DNA of 64,000 nt from Sulfitobacter sp. M39 (GTDB taxonomy: Bacteria > Pseudomonadota > Alphaproteobacteria > Rhodobacterales > Rhodobacteraceae): positions 2,542,001-2,606,000 of the forward strand of contig NZ_WMDZ01000001.1 of NCBI RefSeq assembly GCF_021735935.1, given 5' to 3'. The translations under genes were made by a program, and so were the position numbers. Each line of letters starts with the position of its first letter. Position 1 is the first letter of the stretch. This document shows, in pieces, positions 35,892 through 44,147 of the stretch. The notes under the pieces are model-generated. The model made no database searches. It was not told the origin of the DNA and worked only from the letters and a program-made list of their open reading frames with translations.

Positions 35892-37721
35892 ATGACGCGA
35901 CTGTTTGCGGCCCTGATCGCCGCCTTGTTTATTGCCCCGTTTGCCTTTGCACAGTCTGCCGATGATGTGGTTTGGATACAGGTCGAAGCCCAGCCTAATC
36001 TGGCCGCGGCGACAGATCGCGCACGTGCCTATAGCGCCAACCTTGAGGATGTGAACGGCTTTGCCTTGGGCGGCAGTTGGTATGGAATCGCGGTCGGTCC
36101 CTATCGCCGTGATGACGCGGAACTGTTGTTGCGCCGCTACCGCCGGGACGGGGTGATTCCGCGCGACAGCTTTATCCAGCTTTCTGAACGGTTCCAGCAG
36201 CAGTTCTGGCCCGTGGGCGCGAACGTCCTGAACATTCCGCTGATCGCACCGGTTGATCCCGCAACCCCGACCGAGGCGCAGAGCGACGACGAGATTACGC
36301 AAACCACCCTGCCCCCCGCCAGCGAAGCGCTGGAGCAAGAGGACACCGCCACCGCAGAGGCAGAAACCACGCAAGTCCCTGTCCTGCCCGAACCACCACG
36401 TGACGAAACCCTGGCCGAAGCGCGCGCCAGCGAACGGGAGCTTGACCGCGAGGCGCGTGAACAGCTGCAGGTCGCGCTGAAGTGGGCAGGGTTTTACAAT
36501 GCCTCTATCGACGGTGCCTTCGGGCGGGGGACGCGGGGGTCTATGGCCGATTGGCAAGCCGCCAACGGCTATGACACCACCGGCGTGCTGACAACGCTGC
36601 AACGCGCTGCCCTTCTGAAACAATATAATGCCGTGCTCGAAGGTCTGGGTCTGCAGCTTGTGCGCAACGCCGACGCCGGGATCGAGATGGTGATGCCCAC
36701 CAAGATCGTTGGGTTTGACCGGTTCGAGCCCCCCTTCGCCCATTACAATGGCACCGGCGACATCGATGCCCGGGTTCTGCTGATCAGTCAGGCGGGCGAT
36801 CAGGATACGCTCTTTGGTCTGTACGACATCATGCAGACCCTTGAAATCGTTCCCGAAGAAGGCCCGCGCGAGCGGAAGTCCGACAGTTTCGAACTGATCG
36901 GCGAGAACGGCCGTATCGTCAGCCAGACGCAGGTGTCGCTGGAGAATGGCGAGATCAAGGGCTTCACCCTCATCTGGCCCGCCGGGGACGAAGACCGCCG
37001 CCGCCGCGTGATTGCCGAGATGACAAAATCCTTTACCCGCCTGCCCGGTACGCTGGATGCCGCAGCCGGGGGTGGCGACCGTCAGGCTGTCGATCTGGTG
37101 TCGGGTCTGCAAATCCGGTCGCCGAAAATCTCGCGCTCGGGCTTCTTCATTGATGGGCGCGGTACTGTTGCGACCACATCCGAAGCGGTGCAAAGCTGTG
37201 GTCGTCTGACGCTGGACGACGAGACAGAGCTTGATGTGGTTGTTGATGATGCGGCCAGCGGGATCAGCTTGCTGAAACCCCGCACGGCCCTTTCTCCGCT
37301 GAATGTGGCAGCGTTCAACACCGTGCCCCCCCGTTTGCAGTCCGAAATCGCGGTTGCGGGTTTCCCCTATGAGGGCGTGCTTGGATCCGCGACGGTGACC
37401 TATGGCACGCTTGCCGATGTGCGGGGGCTCCAGGGCGAAGAGAACATCGCCCGCCTCGCGCTAGAAGCCCGCAGCGGTGACGCGGGTGGCCCGATTCTGG
37501 ATCGTGACGGGCGCGTCTTGGGCATGCTGCTGCCCCGTGCCAATGGCGCGCGCGAACTGCCCGAAGATGTCGCCTTTGCGATTGAATCCAAGGTCATCGC
37601 AGAGCTTGCGCAAAATGCCGGTGTCACCGTTGATACCACGGGCAGCAGCACCACGATCAAACCGCAGGACCTGCGTGAAAAGGCCAAGGGCATGACCGTT
37701 CTGGTCAGCTGCTGGGAATAA
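35892..37721 (+). CDS. Exported protein: SPOR-like region, peptidoglycan-binding domain and catalytically dead trypsin-like domain
   Basis: A 609-residue secreted protein. A signal peptide (LFAALIAALFIAPFAFA) is followed by a region resembling a SPOR-type fold (WIQVEAQPNLAAATDRARAY). A PG_binding_1 domain is at about 190-245 (LQVALKWAGFYNASIDGAFG). The C-terminal part (about 415-600) is a trypsin-like serine protease fold. The active-site positions are altered: the usual TNAHVV-type histidine site reads TTSEAV, and GDSGGP reads GDAGGP, so both His and Ser are missing. It may be a pseudoprotease binding peptidoglycan in the periplasm. Confidence 0.82.
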   Translation: MTRLFAALIAALFIAPFAFAQSADDVVWIQVEAQPNLAAATDRARAYSANLEDVNGFALGGSWYGIAVGPYRRDDAELLLRRYRRDGVIPRDSFIQLSERFQQQFWPVGANVLNIPLIAPVDPATPTEAQSDDEITQTTLPPASEALEQEDTATAEAETTQVPVLPEPPRDETLAEARASERELDREAREQLQVALKWAGFYNASIDGAFGRGTRGSMADWQAANGYDTTGVLTTLQRAALLKQYNAVLEGLGLQLVRNADAGIEMVMPTKIVGFDRFEPPFAHYNGTGDIDARVLLISQAGDQDTLFGLYDIMQTLEIVPEEGPRERKSDSFELIGENGRIVSQTQVSLENGEIKGFTLIWPAGDEDRRRRVIAEMTKSFTRLPGTLDAAAGGGDRQAVDLVSGLQIRSPKISRSGFFIDGRGTVATTSEAVQSCGRLTLDDETELDVVVDDAASGISLLKPRTALSPLNVAAFNTVPPRLQSEIAVAGFPYEGVLGSATVTYGTLADVRGLQGEENIARLALEARSGDAGGPILDRDGRVLGMLLPRANGARELPEDVAFAIESKVIAELAQNAGVTVDTTGSSTTIKPQDLREKAKGMTVLVSCWE

Positions 37722-37727
37722 AGAAAA

Positions 37728-37760
37728 CCCCGATCTCCCGTTCAACGGGGGATCGGGGTC
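37728..37760 (-). terminator. Strong terminator hairpin, oriented to the minus strand
   Basis: ACCCCGATC and GATCGGGGT close a long hairpin with an inner stem TCCCGTT/AACGGGG. The T-rich tail (TTTTCTTTATT) is on the minus strand, so it best serves transcripts from trkH; on the plus strand it can still end the upstream secreted-protein gene. Confidence 0.8.
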
Positions 37761-37948
37761 AGTCGTTTGAACCGCCCTTGATCAGGCTGCAGTTTGCGGC
37801 GTCGGGTAGATCAACTTTGGGCGGTCCACCCAAACCGCCTGCGCCAAGACTTTTGGAAGCTCATCTAGCGATGTTGGTGCTGCTGAATTGCTTGTGCAGA
37901 CCGAAAATACCAAAGATCGGCCCAACGGGCGAGTTTGGGCTGCAACTC
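37761..37948 (-). other. Gap with possible gene remnant
   Basis: No confident gene. On the minus strand a frame ending at TGA 37782-37784, just before the terminator, reads LDELPKVLAQAVWVDRPKLI and then YPTPQTAA. It has no proper start that avoids the trkH end and may be the tail of a decayed gene. Confidence 0.3.
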
Positions 37949-39397
37949 TCAAGCTCTCCAGAACTTGAATGTCAGAATGACGTAAACCGCCATAAGCTCT
38001 AGCCGCCCGACCAGCATCGCGGCAGTGAGAATCCATTTGGCCGTATCGTTGAGCGTGCTGAAATTACCTGCCGGCCCGATGATCTTGCCCAGGCCCGGCC
38101 CGATGTTCCCCAAGGCCGCCCCCGCCCCCGAGATCGAGGTCACGAAATCCAGCCCCGTCATGCTGAGCGCCACGGCCACCAGCCCCAATGTCAGCGTGAA
38201 GAACATAAAAAACGACATGACCGAGATCATGACATCGCCGCTGATCGGGCGACCGTCATAGCGCGGGGTAAAGATGCCGTGGGGCGACCGGATTCGCTGC
38301 AACTGCGCGCGGATTGACGCGAACAAAAGCTGATAGCGGAAGATTTTGATCGAACATGTGGTCGATCCCGCACAACCGCCGATCAGCCCCGTAAAAAAGA
38401 AAAGCGCGACCGGGAACGGCCCCCAGGTCATATAATCGACCGAGGCAAACCCCGTGCCAGAGATAATCGACGTAATGTTGAACAGCGCCTCGCGCAGGGA
38501 TTGTTCCCAATGTTGTGGGAAGACCGACTGGACCGACACAAAGATCAGCCCGACCAGCACCGCAATCGTCAGCAAGAAACCCTTTACCTGCGGATCACGA
38601 TGCAGCGCCAATGGATTGCCGTTCAGCAGTTGCACATAGCGCACGAAAGGCAGCGCCGCGAGTACCATGAAGATCGACGCCGCATATTCCGCATTGCCGC
38701 TAAAGGTACCAAAGGACGCGTCATAATTCGAAAACCCGCCCGTAGACACGGTGGTCAGCGCGTGGACGGTCGCGTCAAAAACGTTCATCCCCAAGGTCAG
38801 ATAGGTCAGCGCGCAGGCGAAGGTCAGCCAGACATAAATGACCGAGATCTGGCTAGCGATCTGCCCGGCCCGCGGCAGGATTTTACCAAAGGTGTCAAAA
38901 GCTTCTGACTTGAAGATCTGCATACCACCGACGCGCAGTTCGGGCAGGAACACCATCGCCACAACAATGATACCAATGCCCCCCAGCCACTGCAGGATCG
39001 CACGCCACAGCAACAGCCCCTTGGGCAGATCATCAAGACCGGAGAAAACCGTCGATCCGGTGGTCGTCATACCCGACATGGCCTCGAACACCGCATCGAC
39101 GAAACGCGCCTCTGTCGCGCCAAGCATGAATGGGAGCGCGCCGAAGAGCGGCAGCATCAGCCACACGGCCGTGGTCAGCAAGAAGGTTTGCTGGATCGTC
39201 AGCCCTTCCTTAACCCCATTGGCACAGGCCAGCGCGATCATGCTGCCACCCAATATGGTGATCAGCCCGGCCTCGACGAACACCGGCCAGTGGCCGCGCC
39301 CTTCGGCAATATCGACCAACATTGGCACGATCATCGCAATGCCAAGCACCGACACCAACAGGCCGATGACATATCCAACTGGGCGCAAATCCAACAT
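37949..39397 (-). CDS. trkH: TrkH-family potassium uptake channel subunit
   Basis: A 482-residue membrane protein with the four MPM repeats of the TrkH/KtrB superfamily. The selectivity-filter regions are visible (FEAMSGMTTTGSTVFSGLDD, HALTTVSTGGFSNYDASFG, ITSIISGTGFASVDY, GGCAGSTTCSIKIFR). TrkH imports K+ together with the NAD-binding gating protein TrkA, which is not nearby. I prefer the ATG at 39397 (MLDLRPVGYVIGLLV). It is preceded by a terminator of the DUF1127-like gene. Confidence 0.94.
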   Translation of the reverse strand: MLDLRPVGYVIGLLVSVLGIAMIVPMLVDIAEGRGHWPVFVEAGLITILGGSMIALACANGVKEGLTIQQTFLLTTAVWLMLPLFGALPFMLGATEARFVDAVFEAMSGMTTTGSTVFSGLDDLPKGLLLWRAILQWLGGIGIIVVAMVFLPELRVGGMQIFKSEAFDTFGKILPRAGQIASQISVIYVWLTFACALTYLTLGMNVFDATVHALTTVSTGGFSNYDASFGTFSGNAEYAASIFMVLAALPFVRYVQLLNGNPLALHRDPQVKGFLLTIAVLVGLIFVSVQSVFPQHWEQSLREALFNITSIISGTGFASVDYMTWGPFPVALFFFTGLIGGCAGSTTCSIKIFRYQLLFASIRAQLQRIRSPHGIFTPRYDGRPISGDVMISVMSFFMFFTLTLGLVAVALSMTGLDFVTSISGAGAALGNIGPGLGKIIGPAGNFSTLNDTAKWILTAAMLVGRLELMAVYVILTFKFWRA

Positions 39398-39453
39398 CTG
39401 CGCAGCGTTGGCGCGGCGGCGCGCCGGTGTCAAGGACGCGCCCTACGGTAAAA

Positions 39454-39488
39454 CGCAAAACGGCCCGGGCAAGACACACCCAGGCCGT
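39454..39488 (-). terminator. Terminator of the second DUF1127-like gene
   Basis: Read on the minus strand, ACGGCC(TGGG)...(CCCG)GGCCGT forms a hairpin followed by TTTTGCGTTTT, starting 23 bp after the stop at 39511. Its loop does not contain a CCUCCC motif. Confidence 0.75.
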
Positions 39489-39510
39489 CAATAATCAACC
39501 TGTGAACCGA

Positions 39511-39747
39511 TCAGACGTAATATGTGTCGCGGAAAACATGGTGCACGATGTCATCACGTTTGATGCCCATCGCGGCCAGCTCTTCGTCGGTTTTGGACTG
39601 CAGGAATGCCACCTGACGCATCCGGCCCGAATTCGCACCCGCTGCGATCAAACCGTTCCAGATGGCAGCAAAGAACCCGCCGATGACGGCGAAGGGGGCT
39701 TTGATGGTGGGGACGTTGCTTTGCGAAATTGTGCTGTTGTAAGCCAT
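39511..39747 (-). CDS. DUF1127-like small protein
   Basis: A 78-residue protein. The N-terminal half is hydrophobic (IKAPFAVIGGFFAAIWNGLI) and the C-terminal part (LQSKTDEELAAMGIKRDDIV) follows the DUF1127 pattern. The hydrophobic helix suggests membrane association. It is monocistronic with its own terminator, and its upstream region shares a 17-bp identity with that of the DUF1127 gene at 6555. No sRNA hairpins with CUCCUCCC loops follow it. Confidence 0.8.
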   Translation of the reverse strand: MAYNSTISQSNVPTIKAPFAVIGGFFAAIWNGLIAAGANSGRMRQVAFLQSKTDEELAAMGIKRDDIVHHVFRDTYYV

Positions 39748-39838
39748 AATAAACTCTCGATTTATCTTGGCATTTCTGCCGGTTACCTTGTTCTGCCTCT
39801 TAATATAACGAAGCAATCCCCAATGAGAACCGACGTTT

Positions 39839-39875
39839 CTGCATAGCAGCATCCCGAAGATGCCGCATCGCAGCA
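39839..39875 (-). promoter_or_regulatory. Operator-like module 3 upstream of the second DUF1127-like gene
   Basis: Written on the plus strand: CTGCATAGCAGCA, a short spacer, then ATGCCGCATCGCAGCA. The first 13 bases equal module 2 at 6446. The spacing between the halves is 7-8 bp shorter than in modules 1 and 2, and the orientation relative to the gene is inverted. It lies about 90-130 bp before the start codon. Confidence 0.45.
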
Positions 39876-39974
39876 TGGCTTTGCGCATGTTTCACGCAGG
39901 CATCACAAATCACCGCGCAATAAATGCGCAGAATGAAAACATGTCAGAGTAACTGCCCTAAAACCGTACTAACA

Positions 39975-41063
39975 TCAGCCGACGTGAAACAGCGTGCTGA
40001 ACAGTCTGGGGTCAATGCTTTGAGCCGCAAAGGTATCGCCCTGCGTCAGAACAGAGATTGCATCATGGCTGTGCAGGCTTTCTTGGTGGCTGGCCACAAC
40101 GCGAAAATCACCCACCCGCGGTTCGGCTTGCAACTGCTCGCAGAACAGCCGCGCCGCGTCTTCCACAAAGATCGGATGCGCGGCGTTCAGCTCCGCAAAC
40201 GCCTGTTCGTCCTCGCGTTTGACCATCACCTGCGTCTCTGTCGGCACCGCACGGCGCGCCGCGTCGATCAGGTCTTCGAACCACAGGCAGCTTTCCTCGC
40301 AGTTCACCTCGACCGAGATCCGCGCGACAGAGCGTTGCGAATGCGGCGTGGCAAGCTGCCCCCGTGTCGCACGGGCATGTTCGGACAGCTCCAGCGAACA
40401 GGGACAGGTAGAGGAATAGACGTAATCAAGGTGGATGATCTTCTTGCGCGCACCTTCGGCCTCGACCAGCTCAAGCGCGATGTCGTAATATTGGTACCCC
40501 GACAGCCCCGACCGTAAGCTGTCGATGCGCACCGGAAAAGAGAACCGCATCTGGATGCGGGCATCATAGCTTTCGAGGTCGGACTTATAATCATCCAGCG
40601 CAGCTTCCATCACCTCAAAGCTGAACACCTCATCCGCGTGTTTATAGAAACTGCGCATGATGCGGGACATGTTGATGCCCTTTTTATCCGCCTCAAGGCT
40701 GACCGATCCGGTGACCGATGTCTCGAGCGTCAGATCGCTGCCCTCGCGGGTGTGAAACCGCATGGGCAACCGAAAGTTCGATATCCCCACATGCTGGATC
40801 TGCTGTTTCGCACCACGGATCAGGCTCGACGGGCCGTTTTGCAGATCGGGCAGCGTGGCCTTGTAGTTATCTCCCACTGCAAAATCACTGGGATAATCGC
40901 GGCTGAACTGCGGGTAGCTTTCGGCGCTTTGCAGCAGACGGGCCAGCGATGGGTCCAGCGCATCCATCTCTGTCGCGCTGGCCTTGCGCGCCCAGGCCCG
41001 CAACGTATCAAGTGCGGCAACCGCGTCATCACGGTCCGGTATCACTGTCGCGGCGATATTCAT
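39975..41063 (-). CDS. folE2: GTP cyclohydrolase FolE2
   Basis: A 362-residue type IB GTP cyclohydrolase (COG1469), the first step of folate (and queuosine) synthesis, forming dihydroneopterin triphosphate. The metal-ligand cysteine stretch STCPCSLELSEHARATRGQL, the HSQRSVARISVEV segment and the HPIFVEDAAR motif are present. The extra N-terminal region is typical for this subtype. FolE2 works with other metals when zinc is scarce and is often Zur-controlled; I saw no obvious Zur box. AAGGG precedes the start by 8 nt. It works with folB and folP of this window. Confidence 0.95.
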   Translation of the reverse strand: MNIAATVIPDRDDAVAALDTLRAWARKASATEMDALDPSLARLLQSAESYPQFSRDYPSDFAVGDNYKATLPDLQNGPSSLIRGAKQQIQHVGISNFRLPMRFHTREGSDLTLETSVTGSVSLEADKKGINMSRIMRSFYKHADEVFSFEVMEAALDDYKSDLESYDARIQMRFSFPVRIDSLRSGLSGYQYYDIALELVEAEGARKKIIHLDYVYSSTCPCSLELSEHARATRGQLATPHSQRSVARISVEVNCEESCLWFEDLIDAARRAVPTETQVMVKREDEQAFAELNAAHPIFVEDAARLFCEQLQAEPRVGDFRVVASHQESLHSHDAISVLTQGDTFAAQSIDPRLFSTLFHVG

Positions 41064-41084
41064 AGCAAGACCCTTTCGCAAGTT

Positions 41085-41150
41085 GCCCCCTATATAGGCG
41101 ATATCGGGGGCTTTACCAATGCTCCGTCCAGCCAAGCAGGCAAAGCCCCC
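41085..41150 (-). promoter_or_regulatory. folE2 leader with two mutually exclusive hairpins
   Basis: In transcript direction the segments are GGGGGCUUUGCC (1), GGUAAAGCCCCC (2) and, after GAUAUCGCCUAUAUA, GGGGGC (3). Segment 2 can pair with 1 (about 11 of 12 bases) or with 3 (GCCCCC/GGGGGC extended by AUAU/AUAU). The 1:2 hairpin also could end metZ transcripts. No T-run follows either. Confidence 0.4.
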
Positions 41151-41156
41151 AATAGA

Positions 41157-42341
41157 TCACTTCAATGTGTCCAGCGCCTGACGGATGTCGGCGATCAGAT
41201 CATCCACATCCTCAAGCCCCGCAGACAAGCGCACAAGACCCGGGCTGATCCCCAGCGTGGCTTTCTGGTCATCCGGCAAACGCTGGTGCGTGGTGGTCGC
41301 CGGATGGGTCGCGATGGATTTCGCATCGGCAAAGTTGTTCGAGATGGTGATAATCTCGAGCGCATTAAGGAATGCAAAACACGCTTCCTTGCCGCCCTTT
41401 ACCTCTACCGCCAAGACGGTCCCCGCCGACGGCGCATGAGACGTGGCGAGCTCGTGCTGCGGATGGCTGGGGTGTGTGGGATAGCGCACGGCGCTCAGCT
41501 TGGGGTGCCCGTTCAGCGCATCTGCGATCTTATAGGCGGCATCCGCTTGGGCACGGACACGCAGGTCGATGGTTTCAAGCGCCTTGAGGTGGGTCCAGGC
41601 GGTAAACGGGTTCATCGCGCCGCCAGTGTGCTTCATATAGGCTTCGACGGGGCCGCGGATCAGTTCTTTGGGCCCGCAAATTGCCCCGCCCAGCATACGC
41701 CCCTGCCCGTCCACATGTTTCGTGGTCGAGATAATGGCGATATCCGCTCCACATTCCTTGGCATAGGAAAATACCGGCGTCGCCATCGCGTCATCCGCCA
41801 GCACCAGCGCGCCGACGGCATGGGCCGCTTTCACCACATGGCGCATGTCAACGACTTCCAGGGTGGGGTTCGAAATGCTTTCGAAGAAGACCATGGTCGT
41901 GTCAGGGCGAATGGCCGCATCCCACGCCGCGTTATCCGTACCGTCGATCAAGGTCACCTCGACCCCGAAACGCGCTAGGATATCCTCCAGCACATACAGG
42001 CACGACCCGAAAAGGGCGCGCGCGGCGACCACGTGATCGCCTGCTTTCAGCAGCGATGTCAGCGCCCCGCTGACCGCCGCCATCCCAGAGGTACAGGCGA
42101 AACAATCCTCATACCCCAAAAGGCCCGAGATCCGGTCCTCGAACATGCGCACCGTGGGGTTGCCATAGCGGGCATAGATAAACTCATCATCCCCCAGCGA
42201 CTGGAACCGCGCCTCGGCCTGTTCGGCACTGTCATAGACAAAACCCTGTGTCAGGAACACGGCCTCGGACACTTCGTTATACTGGCTGCGGCGGGTGCCA
42301 CTGTGAACAGCCTTGGTCCGTGGTTTCCAATCAACGCTCAT
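41157..42341 (-). CDS. metZ: O-succinylhomoserine sulfhydrylase
   Basis: A 394-residue Cys/Met-metabolism PLP enzyme that makes homocysteine directly from O-succinylhomoserine and sulfide. It starts MSVDWKPRTKAVHSGTRRSQ. The YGNPT substrate loop, the SGMAAV region and the PLP lysine in IISTTKHVDGQGRMLGG are as in MetZ of Pseudomonas and alphaproteobacteria. The start follows AGGAAGG by 8 nt. A SAM-II riboswitch and a terminator-like hairpin precede it, so SAM represses it. Confidence 0.95.
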   Translation of the reverse strand: MSVDWKPRTKAVHSGTRRSQYNEVSEAVFLTQGFVYDSAEQAEARFQSLGDDEFIYARYGNPTVRMFEDRISGLLGYEDCFACTSGMAAVSGALTSLLKAGDHVVAARALFGSCLYVLEDILARFGVEVTLIDGTDNAAWDAAIRPDTTMVFFESISNPTLEVVDMRHVVKAAHAVGALVLADDAMATPVFSYAKECGADIAIISTTKHVDGQGRMLGGAICGPKELIRGPVEAYMKHTGGAMNPFTAWTHLKALETIDLRVRAQADAAYKIADALNGHPKLSAVRYPTHPSHPQHELATSHAPSAGTVLAVEVKGGKEACFAFLNALEIITISNNFADAKSIATHPATTTHQRLPDDQKATLGISPGLVRLSAGLEDVDDLIADIRQALDTLK

Positions 42342-42377
42342 TCTCTCATCCTTCCTGTCCCGCCGTGCAGCGGGCGT

Positions 42378-42411
42378 AAAAAAACCCCAGACGCGGTCAA
42401 GCGAAAGGGGG
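42378..42411 (-). terminator. Terminator-like hairpin between riboswitch and metZ
   Basis: In transcript direction: CCCC, a short internal loop, CGC-UUGACC-GCG, UCU, GGGG, then seven Us. The stem is modest, but the U-run right after it is typical of an intrinsic terminator and suggests transcriptional control by the riboswitch 11 bases upstream. A second hairpin (CCCGC/GCGGG, 42359-42374) stands directly before the ribosome binding site. Confidence 0.55.
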
Positions 42412-42421
42412 CTTTCATCCT

Positions 42422-42490
42422 GACCTTTTAGCGGAATTTGGCAGGTTTCTCTGCCCGTGGCCCGCAATCCGGTATCAAATCGCCACGTGT
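42422..42490 (-). promoter_or_regulatory. SAM-II riboswitch
   Basis: The transcript shows P1 CGUGGC/GCCACG, the conserved GAUUUGAUACCGGAUUGC loop segment, and downstream UUCCGCUAAAAGG, whose UCCG can form the pseudoknot with CGGA. GAUUU, UUGC and GCUAAAA are the hallmarks of SAM-II (the metA motif) of alphaproteobacteria. A small extra hairpin (GGCAG/CUGCC) is inserted between P1 and the pseudoknot strand. It controls metZ 80 bases downstream. Confidence 0.88.
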
Positions 42491-42540
42491 CATCTGCTAC
42501 GCCCCTCGCCCGCTCGCGTCAACTACAACAGCAAGCCGCC

Positions 42541-42560
42541 TTCCAAATGGCCGTAAATCC
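42541..42560 (-). repeat. 20-bp intergenic repeat, copy C, with structured flank
   Basis: On the minus strand GGATTTACGGCCATTTGGAA. It is preceded (42561-42601) by GGGGGCCAGCCCCC and a hairpin GCTGCCCC-GTAT-GGGGCAGC, starting right after the stop of the YciB gene. Copy D at 52640 has the same type of flank. Confidence 0.8.
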
Positions 42561-42604
42561 CGGGGGTGCTGCCCCATACGGGGCAGCGGGGGCTGGCCCC
42601 CGTC

Positions 42605-43210
42605 CTAGCTTTCGTCTTTTTCCAAACCATAGGTCTGGAACAGCCGCCCTTGCGTCATGAAAAACACAAACACCGCCGCCGTCAGCCCGAATGTCTTGAA
42701 ATACACCCAAGTCTCGGTGCTGGCAAAGCGCCAGATCAGCTCGTTCGCGAGCGCCAGACCGAAAAAGCACAGCATCAGCCGTTTGGTCAGGATCATCCAG
42801 CCGGCGTCATTCAGAGGCATCATCTCTTCCATCACGAACTTGAGATAGGATTGCCCCCGCGCCAGACCGATCGCCAGCAGCACTGCAAACAAAAGGTAGA
42901 TGGCGGTCGGCTTCATTTTAAAGAACCTCTCGTCATTCAGCCAAACCGACAGCCCCCCGAACAGTGTCACCAGAATGACTGTGGCCACCTGCATGCGGCT
43001 GATCTTGCCTGTCAGCGCCCACAGCGCGCCTGTCGACAGGATCAACAGCGGTACAAAGGCCGCCGTCACCACGATAAAGCCGCTGTAGTCGGTGCCCCAC
43101 AGGGTGAAGGTCTCGTCCTTGAAGCGCAGATAGGCGACAAAGAATATTAGCACCGGCCCGTATTCCAGCGCCGATTTGACGAAAGGGTTTATCTCGCGTG
43201 TCGTGCTCAT
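42605..43210 (-). CDS. yciB: Inner membrane protein YciB / septation protein A (IspZ)
   Basis: A 201-residue protein with five to six membrane helices. The family signature stretches are KSALEYGPVLIFFVAYLRFK, PTAIYLLFAVLLAIGLARGQSY and WRFASTETWVYFKTFGLT. YciB contributes to envelope integrity and septum-directed cell-wall synthesis in other bacteria. It is 12 bp downstream of the DMT transporter gene and together with ftsY forms a minus-strand run. Confidence 0.93.
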   Translation of the reverse strand: MSTTREINPFVKSALEYGPVLIFFVAYLRFKDETFTLWGTDYSGFIVVTAAFVPLLILSTGALWALTGKISRMQVATVILVTLFGGLSVWLNDERFFKMKPTAIYLLFAVLLAIGLARGQSYLKFVMEEMMPLNDAGWMILTKRLMLCFFGLALANELIWRFASTETWVYFKTFGLTAAVFVFFMTQGRLFQTYGLEKDES

Positions 43211-43222
43211 CTTGCTCTCCAG

Positions 43223-44125
43223 TTATCCGCCCATTTCGACAATCACCGCGCCAAGCGCGATCAGCGCCATCAGGGCAATACGGCGCGGGCCTACGGTTTC
43301 TTTCAGCACCAACCATCCGATCAGCGCCGCAAACACGGTCGAGGTTTCACGCAGCACGGCAGCCTCGCCCACTTTGTCCAGTCGGGTCGCCAGCATGATC
43401 GAGCCAAAGCTGAAAAAGGCGACAAAACCACCCGCCACGCCGCGGGTCATCAACGGGCCAAGGTCGGGGCTATTTTCCATCCGCAGCCAGCGGCGCGCGG
43501 CAATCACGGGCATGACCAGCCCGTCGATCATGAAAAACCAAGCCAGAAAGGTAAAAGGGTTGTCCGTCGCGCGGATGCCATAGGCGTCGAACGTGGTATA
43601 AAGCGCCACGAAAAGCCCCGTCAGCACCGCTAGCCCGAGGGCCGCGTTCAGCGTATCGCGTTCGGACACGAGGTAGACAAAGTTATACAGCGCCAGCCCG
43701 AAGATGCCGGCCACCAGCACCGCAACGCCCAACCATTGCACGCCCGAAAAGCTCTCTCCAAAAATGAGGTAGGCACCGATCACGGTGAACAAGGGCCCCG
43801 TGCCGCGCACTACAGGGTAGACGACCGTATAGGCCCCCTTGGTGTAGGCCCATGCCTGCAGCAGCTTGTACACAATATGGATCGCCCAAGCCCCGGCAAA
43901 AATGACCCACATATGGGGCTCGGGCCAGGGCACGACAAACAGCGCAAAGGGAGCTGCCATCAGGCAATAGGAAAAGTCGATGGCTCCGCGGGTCAACCAC
44001 GGATCATGCCGCCCTTTCTGAAGCGCGCCAAAAACGGCGTGCAAAAAGGCCGCAGCCAGCGCCAACCACAGCGCCGCTTGGTGACCGGCGGCTGTGCCTT
44101 CAATTTGGCTGATCCATTCGGTCAT
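43223..44125 (-). CDS. DMT/EamA-family transporter
   Basis: A 300-residue membrane protein with about ten helices. EamA features appear in the stretch from VVRGTGPLFTVIGAYLIFGE and in the second repeat (STVFAALIGWLVLKETVGPR). Substrate unknown. It sits between ftsY (22 bp upstream) and yciB, an arrangement usual in Rhodobacteraceae, which suggests a housekeeping rather than catabolic role. Confidence 0.87.
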   Translation of the reverse strand: MTEWISQIEGTAAGHQAALWLALAAAFLHAVFGALQKGRHDPWLTRGAIDFSYCLMAAPFALFVVPWPEPHMWVIFAGAWAIHIVYKLLQAWAYTKGAYTVVYPVVRGTGPLFTVIGAYLIFGESFSGVQWLGVAVLVAGIFGLALYNFVYLVSERDTLNAALGLAVLTGLFVALYTTFDAYGIRATDNPFTFLAWFFMIDGLVMPVIAARRWLRMENSPDLGPLMTRGVAGGFVAFFSFGSIMLATRLDKVGEAAVLRETSTVFAALIGWLVLKETVGPRRIALMALIALGAVIVEMGG

Positions 44126-44147
44126 GTCGCCGGACCTTTATGCTGCG

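Noticed and set aside
41064..41156. Zur box before folE2
   Set aside because: No AT-rich palindrome of the Zur type is visible; only the GC-rich hairpins are present.
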